Of a DNA stretch of 64,000 bases, positions 26,517 to 35,513 are shown piece after piece; the stretch's first letter is position 1; each line of letters begins with the position of its first letter. The position numbers and the translations under genes were made by a program. Origin of the DNA: Candidatus Nanoarchaeia archaeon (lineage in GTDB: Archaea; Nanobdellota; Nanobdellia; SCGC-AAA011-G17; JACPNG01); contig JAQTMK010000002.1 in the NCBI GenBank assembly GCA_028714375.1, positions 85,812-149,811 of the forward strand, read 5' to 3'. The notes beneath the pieces were generated by a model. The model was not told the origin of the DNA and did no database searches. It saw nothing but the letters and a program-made list of their open reading frames with translations.

Positions 26517-26750
26517 TTATTTTTTTGATTTTTTATTGCGAATAAAATGTTCAATACCTAAAAGTACAGCTCCAAATATCATGATAAGAATTCCAAGGTC
26601 CCCTGATCCTTTTGGAAATTTTTGAGTCCACCAGGGTGGATTAAATCTTTCTTGGACAGAACTTCTCAAAAAACAAATAAATCCAAAAAAAATCACTAGA
26701 ATTGAAATTCCCGTAGCCCTGGATAAAAAAATTTTATTTAAGAATTTCAT
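26517..26750 (-). CDS. Small two-helix membrane protein
   Basis: A 77-aa protein with two transmembrane segments (SILVIFFGFICFL and DLGILIMIFGAVLLGI) separated by an external loop containing NPPWWTQKFPKGSGD. The C-terminus is basic. A GGAGAGG Shine-Dalgarno site precedes the ATG. Unrecognised; probably functions with the next membrane gene. Confidence 0.6.
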   Translation of the reverse strand: MKFLNKIFLSRATGISILVIFFGFICFLRSSVQERFNPPWWTQKFPKGSGDLGILIMIFGAVLLGIEHFIRNKKSKK

Positions 26751-26863
26751 AACCTCTCCTTTCCGGGTTCTTCCATAGAAAATAAATTTCAGAAGAAAGT
26801 TATATCTGGGAAAAACACCTCATTAAAGTTTTAAAAACAATCAAAATAACCAATATAATTTCC

Positions 26864-27487
26864 TTATAAACCTTTCCTAACCAGTCTCCAGCATCCAACA
26901 TCAACATAGTAACTCTTTTTTTTGTGAAAACTAAACATTCTTTTCAAGGGAAAATCAATCTTGTAAACATCCTTAACCTTAAAACCTTCATCAGAAGAAA
27001 AAGATTCTATAAATTCTTTTGATGTGATCTTATGGAAACTATAAACAACATCAGCAATCTCCATGGCCTTTCCTAAAAATAATTTGTCAATGTGTTCAAT
27101 CTTGGTTCCAAAAGGAGGGTTCTGAATAACAACATCAACTGAAGTTTTAAAATCTCGTATGTCTTTATTGGAAAAAACACAATCCAGTTTAATTTTAAGT
27201 TCTTTCTCAAGAAATTTTTTATTTTCTTTTGCAATTTCAATTGCGTTTTTATCCTTGTCTATAAAATAAACTTTTTTAGCGCCTAATAGCAAACAACCAA
27301 AACCCAAAACTCCATTACCACATCCCAAGTCAGCAATAACTTTACTCTCAATATCCTTGTTCATATAAGCAGTCCATAAAACTTGAGAAGCAATTTCAGA
27401 CTCAGTTTGATACTGTTCTAAAAGCAGGTTAGGTTTGTCAAAAGTTTTTAATTTAGAAAGAAGAATCTCTATCTGTTTCTTGTCCAT
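26864..27487 (-). CDS. METTL5-like RNA N6-adenine methyltransferase
   Basis: About 207 aa. Motif I is VIADLGCGNGVLGFG and motif IV is NPPFGTK, the (D/N)PP(F/Y) signature of amino-methyltransferases; VVYSFHK follows. This order matches archaeal homologues of METTL5, which methylate adenine in small-subunit rRNA. The QYQTESEIAS region before motif I is also typical. I choose the ATG at 27487; one at 27499 adds four residues and increases the overlap with the MBF1 gene (already 35 nt). Confidence 0.85.
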   Translation of the reverse strand: MDKKQIEILLSKLKTFDKPNLLLEQYQTESEIASQVLWTAYMNKDIESKVIADLGCGNGVLGFGCLLLGAKKVYFIDKDKNAIEIAKENKKFLEKELKIKLDCVFSNKDIRDFKTSVDVVIQNPPFGTKIEHIDKLFLGKAMEIADVVYSFHKITSKEFIESFSSDEGFKVKDVYKIDFPLKRMFSFHKKKSYYVDVGCWRLVRKGL

Positions 27488-27956
27488 TGTCTTTTGCATT
27501 CAACAAATCACCAATAGTTAAGTGTCTATTTCTAAAATCAATTTCAGCTTTATTAAGGTTTTTCTTTTCCTCTTTGACTTCATCTAATCCACCTATAAGT
27601 TTAATCTGTAAAAACTGTTCTAATTTTTTGACCAACTTATCAGATGGCTTAAAATGCCCTCCTTCAAGTCTGTGTATAATGCTTTCTTTTTCAGCCAGAT
27701 TCAAGGCTAATTGCTGTTGTGTTAATCCTTTTCTTTCTCTTGCTTTTCTTATCTTTTCTCCAAAATTGGAAACAAGAAGTTCTTTTGTTTCAGGTTCAAG
27801 ATGTTCTCCCTTTATATCATCATCAAAGATGGGCCTCTTAGGCATGTCAATAATTTCACCAAAACTGCTGCAGTTTTCACAGACTTCTAAAATTGATCCT
27901 TCAAGAAGAATTTTGTATAAGTTCTCCTCCCTTCCACACATATCACATCTTCCCAT
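27453..27956 (-). CDS. Archaeal MBF1-type transcription factor
   Basis: A 167-aa protein with an N-terminal zinc ribbon (CDMCG and CENCSSFG) and a Cro/C1-type helix-turn-helix (about residues 66-122: KIRKARERKGLTQQQLA, then ESIIHRLEGG). This is the archaeal multiprotein bridging factor 1 arrangement, linked to the basal transcription and translation machinery. The C-terminal tail is charged. It overlaps the METTL5-like gene by 35 nt. Confidence 0.9.
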   Translation of the reverse strand: MGRCDMCGREENLYKILLEGSILEVCENCSSFGEIIDMPKRPIFDDDIKGEHLEPETKELLVSNFGEKIRKARERKGLTQQQLALNLAEKESIIHRLEGGHFKPSDKLVKKLEQFLQIKLIGGLDEVKEEKKNLNKAEIDFRNRHLTIGDLLNAKDNGQETDRDSSF

Positions 27957-28001
27957 GCTAATAAGTAGAAATCCAACTTTTAAATAATTTATTATGCTGG
28001 T

Positions 28002-28694
28002 TTATTTACATTGTTCAACACTATCTTTGAAATAGCTACAAACTTCTTCCTTTAATCCATCAGATTCCAGTAATCCACTATGGCTTTTCTCTTCAATAAC
28101 TAAAGTCGGGAACTCATTAACTCCATAGGTTTTTAATAAGATATCAACTAGCGGCTCTTCCTTAAATTCAGAATCTATTGAAAAAACAAGCAATCTTTCT
28201 CCAAAAAGTTCCTTAAGATAAGTCAATACATAGGATTGGGTTTCACAATCAGCACATTCATTTGTATAAAAATACAATATTGAAACAGAATCTCTCCTAC
28301 ATATTTCCTTGGATTGTTTGTCTAGTAACCAGTATTTAATCTGGGCCAGTAAATAATCTCTTTTAAGATTTTGATAATCAACCATGCTGAATCTGTCATC
28401 TTTGTTATAATTTTCAATTCTTACTCTTAATTCCTCCAAATCAGAAACACTTTTGGACAAAGTTTCAGATATACCATCACACATTCCATTGTTCTTCATA
28501 ACATCTATAAAAGCATACTGCAGTTGCAAACTATCATAATCCATCCTTTGGTTACTCATCACTTCATTAAGTGAATTCTCCTTTTGGATGTTAAATGAAT
28601 AACCAACCAGCATTCCAATTAAAAAAATCGCTGCAGTTATCAGGAAAGCAAAAAGATATCTTCTCTTCCTCAAACTTCTTACTTCAACTACCAT
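28002..28694 (-). CDS. Membrane-anchored thioredoxin-like protein
   Basis: A 230-aa protein with a basic N-terminus, one transmembrane helix (YLFAFLITAAIFLIGMLVGYS), a helical spacer, and a C-terminal thioredoxin-like fold. The redox motif is CADC in YFYTNECADCETQS and the cis-Pro loop is NEFPTLVIEE. It most likely acts outside the membrane on disulfides, which fits the many Cys-rich exported proteins in the window. It is the final gene of the scpB-GT operon with a 7-nt overlap. Confidence 0.7.
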   Translation of the reverse strand: MVVEVRSLRKRRYLFAFLITAAIFLIGMLVGYSFNIQKENSLNEVMSNQRMDYDSLQLQYAFIDVMKNNGMCDGISETLSKSVSDLEELRVRIENYNKDDRFSMVDYQNLKRDYLLAQIKYWLLDKQSKEICRRDSVSILYFYTNECADCETQSYVLTYLKELFGERLLVFSIDSEFKEEPLVDILLKTYGVNEFPTLVIEEKSHSGLLESDGLKEEVCSYFKDSVEQCK

Positions 28695-29956
28695 TTTTGT
28701 ACTTTTCCTCTTGCCAAATCAAAAAATACCCAGGCCCAAGATAATAATATTAAAATTGAATATATAAAAAAATATCCAATCAGTGGAACATATTTATGAG
28801 CAGCTAATCTTTCATGATGGCTTTTATATGCAAAATAAATTATGCTCAGAGTAATTAAAACAACAACAACTATTAAGAATATATTCATAAGATTCATATT
28901 AAAGAAAGAAACCCTTTCTGCCCACTTTCCCATCAGCATTGGAACATCAAAATTAATGGCGAGTATGTTTTTTATCTGTCTTAAAATTGGGATGAATAAA
29001 TAGCTATAAATTGAAACGACTAAAACCAATAAAGCAATTATTGCAGCAAACAAAACAGTGGGCAGATGAAACATACCAAAGTCTCCATATTTTTTATTGA
29101 ACAGCATTTGTCTATACTTTAAAACATTCAGAACCGAACCTTTGTACCACCTGTTTCTCTGCTTAAAAAATCCTTTAAGGTTTAAAGGTATTTTAGTGTA
29201 AACAACTGTGTCAAGTAATTGTATTAGTTTATAATTGTGTTTTTGCAGCCTTAAAGCCATTTCCAGGTCTTCTGTAAGATTATCTTCACTAAATCCCCCA
29301 AGTTTTTGTATAATCTCTTTCCTGTAAACGCTAAATGGACCAGGTGCAACGTGGCAGCAATCAAGATAACTCATAAGTTTTTTAGCAAAATTATTTATGA
29401 TATATTCACACCACTGCATTTTTTGGAGGAAAGTGTTTGTATTTTTGACTTTCATCATAGGTAAGACAACTCCAATCTTCCTATCATCTTCAAAAACCGG
29501 TAATATTTTTTGGAGTGCATCAGGAGTAATAAAACTGTCTGCATCCAAACATACAAAAAATTCTCCTTTGGCCTTTGCTAAAGCATTGTTTAGCCCAGCG
29601 CCTTTTCCGCTGTTTTTTTGGTTTATTAAAACAATATTAAATTCTTTTTCTCTGCTAATCACATTTTCAACTATTTCCTTGGTTTTGTCATTAGAACCAT
29701 CATTAACAACAATAACTTCAAACAAATTTTTTGGATAATCCAGCTTTAACAATGAGTAAATTGTCTCTTCAATTGTAGACTCTTCATTGTATGCAGGTAC
29801 TGCAATTGAAACAAAAGGATGTCTTTTTAGTTTCTTATATGTATGAATAACTCCTTTTTCAAAAAAAACAATTAACCAGAATACTAGAGTAAACAATCCG
29901 ATAAAGTATGCTACCCACATGATTATGTTTGTTAAAGTTATCATATTACTTCCCAA
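28688..29956 (-). CDS. Glycosyltransferase family 2, membrane-bound
   Basis: A 422-aa protein with an N-terminal helix, GT2 catalytic domain and three C-terminal helices. Motifs: VNDGSNDKT, CLDADSFI (the metal-binding DxD equivalent), EDLEMALRL and QRNRWYKGS (QxxRW). This is the architecture of processive cellulose/hyaluronan-synthase-like enzymes, although many archaeal members add single sugars. It is in one operon with two GT-C proteins, which suggests a role in surface glycan or glycoprotein assembly. Confidence 0.85.
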   Translation of the reverse strand: MGSNMITLTNIIMWVAYFIGLFTLVFWLIVFFEKGVIHTYKKLKRHPFVSIAVPAYNEESTIEETIYSLLKLDYPKNLFEVIVVNDGSNDKTKEIVENVISREKEFNIVLINQKNSGKGAGLNNALAKAKGEFFVCLDADSFITPDALQKILPVFEDDRKIGVVLPMMKVKNTNTFLQKMQWCEYIINNFAKKLMSYLDCCHVAPGPFSVYRKEIIQKLGGFSEDNLTEDLEMALRLQKHNYKLIQLLDTVVYTKIPLNLKGFFKQRNRWYKGSVLNVLKYRQMLFNKKYGDFGMFHLPTVLFAAIIALLVLVVSIYSYLFIPILRQIKNILAINFDVPMLMGKWAERVSFFNMNLMNIFLIVVVVLITLSIIYFAYKSHHERLAAHKYVPLIGYFFIYSILILLSWAWVFFDLARGKVQKW

Positions 29957-31395
29957 ACTTCAATTCCATTAGAATTATAAACCTTTTTAAATTTCTCACT
30001 GTACTTTAATAAGAATAATAACCCTTCTTCGTCTCCTTCCCATAGAGTTTCTTTTATAGCTTTATCAAACAGGATATATTTTACATTATATTTGTTAAGT
30101 ATTTTTAAGGCTAAATCTATGTCTCTTGTCTTAAGCAAGTCCTCAGAATCCTTATATCGTTCATCAATATCAGGGGCTAAAATAAAGTCTTCATCCATAA
30201 CGACTTTCCGATTTGCCATACCCTCAATCCAAAATCCTCTCGAATAATGTGAAAAGAATACATCTTCAGGATTTGATAGAGTTTCCATTCCATCAAACCC
30301 CCTAATAAGATCAGTATCTGGCAGACTGTGCCTTAATTCATTAACATATGATACTCCTGAAAAGAATACTCCAAGAATTAAAACAAAAATGGAAAAGTCT
30401 TTGATAAATTTACTTTGAAAATTCAATTCAAACAAATAAATAATTCCTAAAACAACCAAAAACGAGAATACAAAAATAAGATAAAACAAAGTTTTAATTT
30501 CAAAGAAACATAGTATCAACATTAAGAATACCACAGAGTAAAATATCATATTGCTGTATTTCTTTTTCCACAATTTAACTAAACCTAAAAATGCTAATAT
30601 CAATCCGAATATACCTAATCCAAATTTTCCTCCGAAATCAGAAATCAGATTCTGGTAGGCATATTTTATTCCCTCTTGCTGTATGAAAAAGTCGAGTCCA
30701 AATGGTAAGAATCCTTTAATTAAATAAAGTATTATGGAAACCAGCACTGCCAACGGTATGATTAACCATCTTATTTTTTTATTTCTAAATATGTAAACAA
30801 AATACAAAATAGTCAGAGTGATTCCGGGGATGATTCCAAAAAAGAATGATAATAAAATAAAAAATCCAGCCCATATTTTTTTATCAGCTAGGATAAATAA
30901 AAACGCAATCAATCCAGATAAAACAGGGAAGATATAAAGATTTGAAGTTGAAAATAAATAGATAAATGTAGGTGAAAACACTAAGACTAGGCAGGTCAAC
31001 AATGAATCTCTTATGCTTATTCTTAGTTTTTTTAATATAATATAAAATAATACAACACTAATCAATCCTAAAACGAAGGGCAGTATTTTTGAAGCAGAAA
31101 AGGTTGTTATTCCAACAACACCACTAAATGCACCCAAAATATATGGATATAAATTAAAAACAAGGGTTCTTCCAGAATAACTCAAGCCATCAAATCCAGA
31201 GGGGGTCTCAGCAAGCCTCATATAATAATATGGTTCTCTTCCGATTAACAGAGTACTATCCCTCAATAAATTAGGTAGAGCTATCATGGCTGCTGAAAAA
31301 AGCAAAAGCAAAAATATAAGTACGACTTCAGCAGTTTCTAAATTTATAAATTTCTGTTTCCCCTTCTTTCCATGCTCTCCTGAAACAGGATTCAT
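29941..31395 (-). CDS. GT-C fold membrane protein (STT3/AglB-like)
   Basis: A 484-aa protein with about 11-12 transmembrane helices and a C-terminal outer domain. The first loop carries REPYYYMRLAE, similar to the D/E-P-x-Y-x-x-R loop of oligosaccharyltransferases. The outer domain has SHYSRGFWIEGMANRKVVMD, reminiscent of the AglB region that reads ANR. A canonical WWDYG motif is not seen. It overlaps the upstream GT-C gene by 68 nt, and no better internal start was found. Either an oligosaccharyltransferase relative or a polyprenyl-phosphate-sugar transferase. Confidence 0.65.
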   Translation of the reverse strand: MNPVSGEHGKKGKQKFINLETAEVVLIFLLLLFSAAMIALPNLLRDSTLLIGREPYYYMRLAETPSGFDGLSYSGRTLVFNLYPYILGAFSGVVGITTFSASKILPFVLGLISVVLFYIILKKLRISIRDSLLTCLVLVFSPTFIYLFSTSNLYIFPVLSGLIAFLFILADKKIWAGFFILLSFFFGIIPGITLTILYFVYIFRNKKIRWLIIPLAVLVSIILYLIKGFLPFGLDFFIQQEGIKYAYQNLISDFGGKFGLGIFGLILAFLGLVKLWKKKYSNMIFYSVVFLMLILCFFEIKTLFYLIFVFSFLVVLGIIYLFELNFQSKFIKDFSIFVLILGVFFSGVSYVNELRHSLPDTDLIRGFDGMETLSNPEDVFFSHYSRGFWIEGMANRKVVMDEDFILAPDIDERYKDSEDLLKTRDIDLALKILNKYNVKYILFDKAIKETLWEGDEEGLLFLLKYSEKFKKVYNSNGIEVWEVI

Positions 31396-32830
31396 CTTTT
31401 GTTAATTCAACCTCCTCAATTCCATATAATTCTTTTGTCTTATTTGTAATATAAATATATCTTACATCGTACTTCTTAACGATTTCTCTTGCCTTCACCA
31501 AAGATTCAGTAGTATAAACTTCTTTTAGTTCATCAAATGCCTTGTCTGTGTTTTTAGCATATAGAAAGTTATCATCAAGTGCATTTTCCCATAAAGCAAT
31601 AGAACTGATATAATTCCCTTCATAATAAGAACTTAATGTTTTTCCTCCTCTATCAGATTCATTTCTCAACCAAAGCAGAGCATTGTACTGTTCATCTGTT
31701 ATTGTATCTTTCAAAGTGCTGTTAACAACAATTATGCTTGGTATAAAACTGCTCAAAAATAATAAAACAAACAATCCGATCTTGATGGTTTTAATATTAT
31801 CTCCAAGTTTTGTAATTTTAAGATATTCAAACAGATTAGCATAACCCAATGAAGATAAAATAATCAGGGCTATCCCAAACAGCATCATCCCAAGATCAAG
31901 TCTTACTAATTTCAGTAGAGATAAAATTAATATTGTTAAGCATATACTCGCAAATAAAAGCACTTCAGGATTTTTTTTCTTCAAAACTCCAAAATAAATT
32001 CCATACACACCAAACAATAAAGAGATTAATCCTAAACTGAATATTAATCCTAATATATTTACGCTGGTAAAATAATAGCTCAGTAATGAAGTTGGGGTAT
32101 TCTGCCAGAAAATATTCCATCCTAAACTTAGCCAGGCTTTTTTAAACAAAACAAAACTAAGTAAAAATCCCAACAGTATCATGAAAATTATCGCTTCTGT
32201 TTTTAACTTATCTAGATTCAATGATTCAGATTTTATTAATAATAAATAAATTATAAATATAAACAATATTACAAAATAATAAGAATTGATTAAAGGCAGT
32301 AAAAATATTAAGAATACAAATTGATTAAAATAACTTTTTTCTTCAAGTCTTATGAAACAGTAAAACAAATAGAATACCAATAGAATAAAAATTCCATTTT
32401 GAGAAATATTATTAAAAAAAGTTCTGAATAATAATGGCATGAACGCAACTGAAAATGCGGCAAATAAAGATGCTAAATCATTATTGCTTAATCTCTTTGC
32501 TATAAAGAAAACTAAAAATATCAGCAAACATGCAAATATCTCAGGGATTATTTTAAAGATAATATCCCCAAATAAAACTTTAAATCCGACAAACAAAAAC
32601 TGAACAACAGGAATTACATTTAGAGTTTTCCCAGAAAAAGATAGTGGATCTTTGAATAAGATGTTTCCCTCAGATATGCTGTTGATATGTCTTAAATTCA
32701 AATAAGCTTCTGAGTCTGAAAAGTATGGTGTTTGGTATGCAAAGTACAACCTAAAGGCCAGAGTTAAAACAAAAATTAAAAGTAAACTATTCCTGACCCA
32801 CGGCTTCAGATTCTGAATCTCTTTTTTCAT
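31328..32830 (-). CDS. GT-C fold membrane protein (STT3-like), paralogue
   Basis: A 500-aa protein with the same plan as its downstream neighbour: about 12 transmembrane helices, a first outer loop with YFSDSEAYLNLRHI (D-x-E-x-Y-x-x-R), and a C-terminal outer domain (SSYYEGNYISSIALWENALD, then KYDVRYIYI). No WWDYG motif. Two tandem GT-C genes suggest either a heteromeric complex or two glycosylation steps. Its start overlaps scpB by 44 nt. Confidence 0.65.
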   Translation of the reverse strand: MKKEIQNLKPWVRNSLLLIFVLTLAFRLYFAYQTPYFSDSEAYLNLRHINSISEGNILFKDPLSFSGKTLNVIPVVQFLFVGFKVLFGDIIFKIIPEIFACLLIFLVFFIAKRLSNNDLASLFAAFSVAFMPLLFRTFFNNISQNGIFILLVFYLFYCFIRLEEKSYFNQFVFLIFLLPLINSYYFVILFIFIIYLLLIKSESLNLDKLKTEAIIFMILLGFLLSFVLFKKAWLSLGWNIFWQNTPTSLLSYYFTSVNILGLIFSLGLISLLFGVYGIYFGVLKKKNPEVLLFASICLTILILSLLKLVRLDLGMMLFGIALIILSSLGYANLFEYLKITKLGDNIKTIKIGLFVLLFLSSFIPSIIVVNSTLKDTITDEQYNALLWLRNESDRGGKTLSSYYEGNYISSIALWENALDDNFLYAKNTDKAFDELKEVYTTESLVKAREIVKKYDVRYIYITNKTKELYGIEEVELTKDESCFRRAWKEGETEIYKFRNC

Positions 32831-33329
32831 TCTCTTGGTTTATTTTTTCGTTTAGTTTGGATTTTAATTGATCCTCAACAATATCAAAATAATCAAAAAA
32901 CTTAGGGGCCAATTCAATAACTCTTGTTCTTCCTTTTTTCTCAGTAAGGACAAATCCCTCATCTTTTAATAATTTAATATGATCATAAGCACCATTGCCT
33001 CTCATCTTTATGATGTTTGACTGCAATGCCGGTCTGTTATATGCAATCAATGCTAAAGTGTTCATTGTTGCATTGTCTATCTCAGTGCTTTCTAGTAATT
33101 TAGTTGTTAGATAATTAAATTCCTTTTTTATGCTTAATTTGAATTTTCCGTTTTCTTCTAAAATTGTTAAAGAACCTTCTGTAGACTCATATTTTTTCTT
33201 TAATTCCTCTATCGCATCCTTTACATAGCCAACGCTTCCAAGTTCAGCCATTTTGGCGATTTCATCTAAATCCATGAATCTTCCTGTAGTAAATAAAACC
33301 GCTTCAATCCTTTTTACATAATCTTCCAT
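32787..33329 (-). CDS. scpB: Segregation and condensation protein ScpB
   Basis: A 180-aa winged-helix protein. RIEAVLFTTGRFMDLDEIA and the second winged helix LALIAYNRPALQSNIIKMRG are ScpB signatures, with KGRTRVIELAPKFFDYF near the end. It normally binds ScpA to form the kleisin part of an SMC complex, but neither ScpA nor SMC is in this window. It starts an operon of glycosyltransferases, which appears to be fortuitous linkage. Confidence 0.88.
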   Translation of the reverse strand: MEDYVKRIEAVLFTTGRFMDLDEIAKMAELGSVGYVKDAIEELKKKYESTEGSLTILEENGKFKLSIKKEFNYLTTKLLESTEIDNATMNTLALIAYNRPALQSNIIKMRGNGAYDHIKLLKDEGFVLTEKKGRTRVIELAPKFFDYFDIVEDQLKSKLNEKINQENEKRDSESEAVGQE

Positions 33330-33410
33330 TTAATTAGGTATTTTCAGAGATTTAAAAAGTTAACTCTATGTTCTGGAAAATCTTAAATATATGAAATAGA
33401 ACATTAGTTC

Positions 33411-33584
33411 ATGAAAAATAACAAATTATCTGGATATATCATGGCAGTTATCGGATTTATTATGGTTTTAGTAAATGCTATTGGTTATATTCTTGATTTA
33501 AATGTAAGAACTCCATCACTAACTATTTTGGGTCTTGTTTTTGTTGTTATTGGAATGAAGATTGCTAAAAAATCAAATAAATAA
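33411..33584 (+). CDS. Small two-helix membrane protein (57 aa)
   Basis: Reads MKNNKLSGYIMAVIGFIMVL then a short loop with LDLNVRTPS and a second helix LTILGLVFVVIGM, ending in a Lys-rich tail. A TATA-like CTTAAATAT lies about 25 nt upstream of the ATG, consistent with a leaderless start. Frame and hydrophobic pattern look real, but the protein is too short for a family call. It occupies the gap between scpB and the DUF6879-like gene. Confidence 0.5.
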   Translation: MKNNKLSGYIMAVIGFIMVLVNAIGYILDLNVRTPSLTILGLVFVVIGMKIAKKSNK

Positions 33585-33629
33585 TCCTTGGCCCGTTACA
33601 TTTATTAATAACATTTATTTTTATAATGT

Positions 33630-34103
33630 GTGTTAAATCATTTTAAAAACTTCAAGAAATACGCCTTTAGACTTGAGTTATTACAAGAATATAATATCCC
33701 TAATGAACGTAAACACTTTATTAAATTCTTAAAAACAAAAATTTATACTCCCAGTACAAATTCAGAATGGATAAAATTGATTAAATCAGCAAATAAAAGA
33801 AAAGCTAAGATCAGTCGTGTTCATGTCATAGAACTACCTTTGTCTGACTATCTCAAATTTGAAATAAGGTATTATAAAATAAACAAAAACGCAGGAGAAC
33901 AAGTCTTTTTGTTAAATAAAGATAAATTTAAGAAAATAAAACCAAATATAAAATCAGATTTTTGGTTGTTTGATGATGAAATTGTTCTAAAGATGAAATA
34001 TGATAAACAAGGTCGCTTCTTAGGATACAAAGAAATCAAAAGAGACATACAAAAATATATTGATTTAAAAAATAAGTTACTAAAGATTGCTAAGAAAAAA
34101 TAA
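33630..34103 (+). CDS. DUF6879-like protein
   Basis: A 157-aa protein starting at GTG; no in-frame ATG is near. The core HVIELPLSDYLKFEI, then NAGEQVFLL and DFWLFDDEIVLKMKYD, KQGRFLG matches the DUF6879 pattern known mainly from Actinobacteria, where it is linked to HTH regulators. The N-terminal half (EYNIPNERKHFIKFL) is helical and the tail basic. Function of the family is unknown. The presence in an AT-rich archaeon suggests either an overlooked archaeal branch or old transfer. Confidence 0.65.
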   Translation: MLNHFKNFKKYAFRLELLQEYNIPNERKHFIKFLKTKIYTPSTNSEWIKLIKSANKRKAKISRVHVIELPLSDYLKFEIRYYKINKNAGEQVFLLNKDKFKKIKPNIKSDFWLFDDEIVLKMKYDKQGRFLGYKEIKRDIQKYIDLKNKLLKIAKKK

Positions 34104-34148
34104 AATAGTACCACAAGATTTATATTTATTCTAATTCTTTTATTTTAG

Positions 34149-34427
34149 ATGGAAATCATATCAGCAATTATAGCATTCCTTTACGCAAGCACTGGGATTA
34201 TTGCCACAGTTGGATATTTTCCAACGATAAGAGATTTAATAAAAAAGATAGCAAGCGCCAATATTAATTCCTATGTTATTTGGACTTTTTGCAGTGCTAT
34301 TACATTTTTATATGCATTAGTTATAGTTTCTGATTTATTATTGGAAATAGTTACAGGATTAAATTTTGCATCTTGTGCGATAATTTTAGTTTTATCATTA
34401 AGATTAAAATATAGAAATCCTAGTTAA
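34149..34427 (+). CDS. Three-helix membrane protein, PQ-loop/SemiSWEET-like
   Basis: A 92-aa protein with three transmembrane helices. GIIATVGYFPTIRDLIK followed by SANINSYVIWTFCSAITFLY resembles a single PQ-loop (SemiSWEET-like) repeat, in which three helices form half of a sugar transporter and dimerise. The TATA box GATTTATATTTA is about 27 nt before the ATG. Substrate cannot be inferred. Its stop overlaps the convergent aRF1 gene by 8 nt. Confidence 0.55.
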   Translation: MEIISAIIAFLYASTGIIATVGYFPTIRDLIKKIASANINSYVIWTFCSAITFLYALVIVSDLLLEIVTGLNFASCAIILVLSLRLKYRNPS

Positions 34428-35505
34428 TCCCATATCTTAAAATAGCAGCTAAACCACCAAAGTCTCTCAACTGAACTCCTTCACGTGTTTCAGTAGAAAT
34501 CAAAAATACATTAGAACCCAAAGCTTCAGCTTTTTCCTGTAATCTTTCAATCTCAATTTCATCCAAGCTGTCAGAAATAAGTAATTTTTCAACAGCACCC
34601 ATATCCAAAGCTCTTTCAACCTCTTTAGCACCATAAGTAACTTTTTCAGGATCTTTAACAAGTCTTGTAAAGAAATCATTAAGTAATTTTTTCTCTTCAA
34701 TAATTTCTTCTTTGGCAAGTAAATCCTGCCCTTTGTCCACTAATTCATGTAATCCAGATTCATCAGTATAAGTAATATCCAAAATACCGATTATCTTGTC
34801 TTTTAATTGCTGATTCATGTACATTAAAAAATCTTCTTTTGTAGGACCAGGACCTCCGACTAAAATTCCTTTTATGTCCGGATTTCCTAAAAACTTTTCT
34901 TTTGCAACGTCTGCAATTCTGTTATAAAATTCTTTTGCAGCAGCCTCTCTAAGTCTAGCGAAACGGTTTGAACTCTGTCCTCCAGCACGCGTTTTTCCAG
35001 GAACCCCAGAAGTCAAACTCATCAATGACTCTATTCTTGTCCCTTTTAACAATCCGATTGTCCCTTCTCTTCTATCCATAACAATTAATCCAAAACATTC
35101 CTTGGTGTCCATCATTTCTTTTAATATATCTAGAATGAATGTCTGATCGCACCTATATAATCTTGAATTTAATGGTTGAGGAGGTTCAAAACTCCAGACT
35201 TTGATATCAATCTTGCTTTCGTTATCAGAAGCATTTCCAGAAAAAACAGCCAATCCATTTGGGGGATTATGTTTATACAATCTTAAATGTCTTATCGCTC
35301 TTTCCAAAGAATCAATAACATTTTTCCTAGTTCTTGCATCTTTAATATTTGAAGCAGTTCCCTGCTCCTGTTCCAGATGATTTATAATTTTATTTAAGTC
35401 ATAACCAGCAGGAACATAAACAGAAACCAGTTCTGTGTGTCTTCCTCTGATAGAACTTAATTCTCTTATAAGTTTCTTTAACTCATGTTTTTGTTTTGTA
35501 TTCAT
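34420..35505 (-). CDS. Peptide chain release factor aRF1 (short form)
   Basis: A 361-aa class I release factor. The catalytic GGQ is at residues 175-177 in KTRAGGQSSNRF; the stop-codon pocket has YRCDQTF (117-123, YxCxxxF). The TASNIKS motif reads TASNIKD (50-56), so the last Ser is Asp. Many archaeal aRF1 proteins are about 410 aa with a zinc-containing mini-domain in domain 3; here domain 3 has only a short linker (SDSLDEIEIERLQ), so that part is missing. It terminates translation at all three stops. The gene follows valS with an 8-nt gap. Confidence 0.93.
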   Translation of the reverse strand: MNTKQKHELKKLIRELSSIRGRHTELVSVYVPAGYDLNKIINHLEQEQGTASNIKDARTRKNVIDSLERAIRHLRLYKHNPPNGLAVFSGNASDNESKIDIKVWSFEPPQPLNSRLYRCDQTFILDILKEMMDTKECFGLIVMDRREGTIGLLKGTRIESLMSLTSGVPGKTRAGGQSSNRFARLREAAAKEFYNRIADVAKEKFLGNPDIKGILVGGPGPTKEDFLMYMNQQLKDKIIGILDITYTDESGLHELVDKGQDLLAKEEIIEEKKLLNDFFTRLVKDPEKVTYGAKEVERALDMGAVEKLLISDSLDEIEIERLQEKAEALGSNVFLISTETREGVQLRDFGGLAAILRYGIN

Positions 35506-35513
35506 AAATTACC

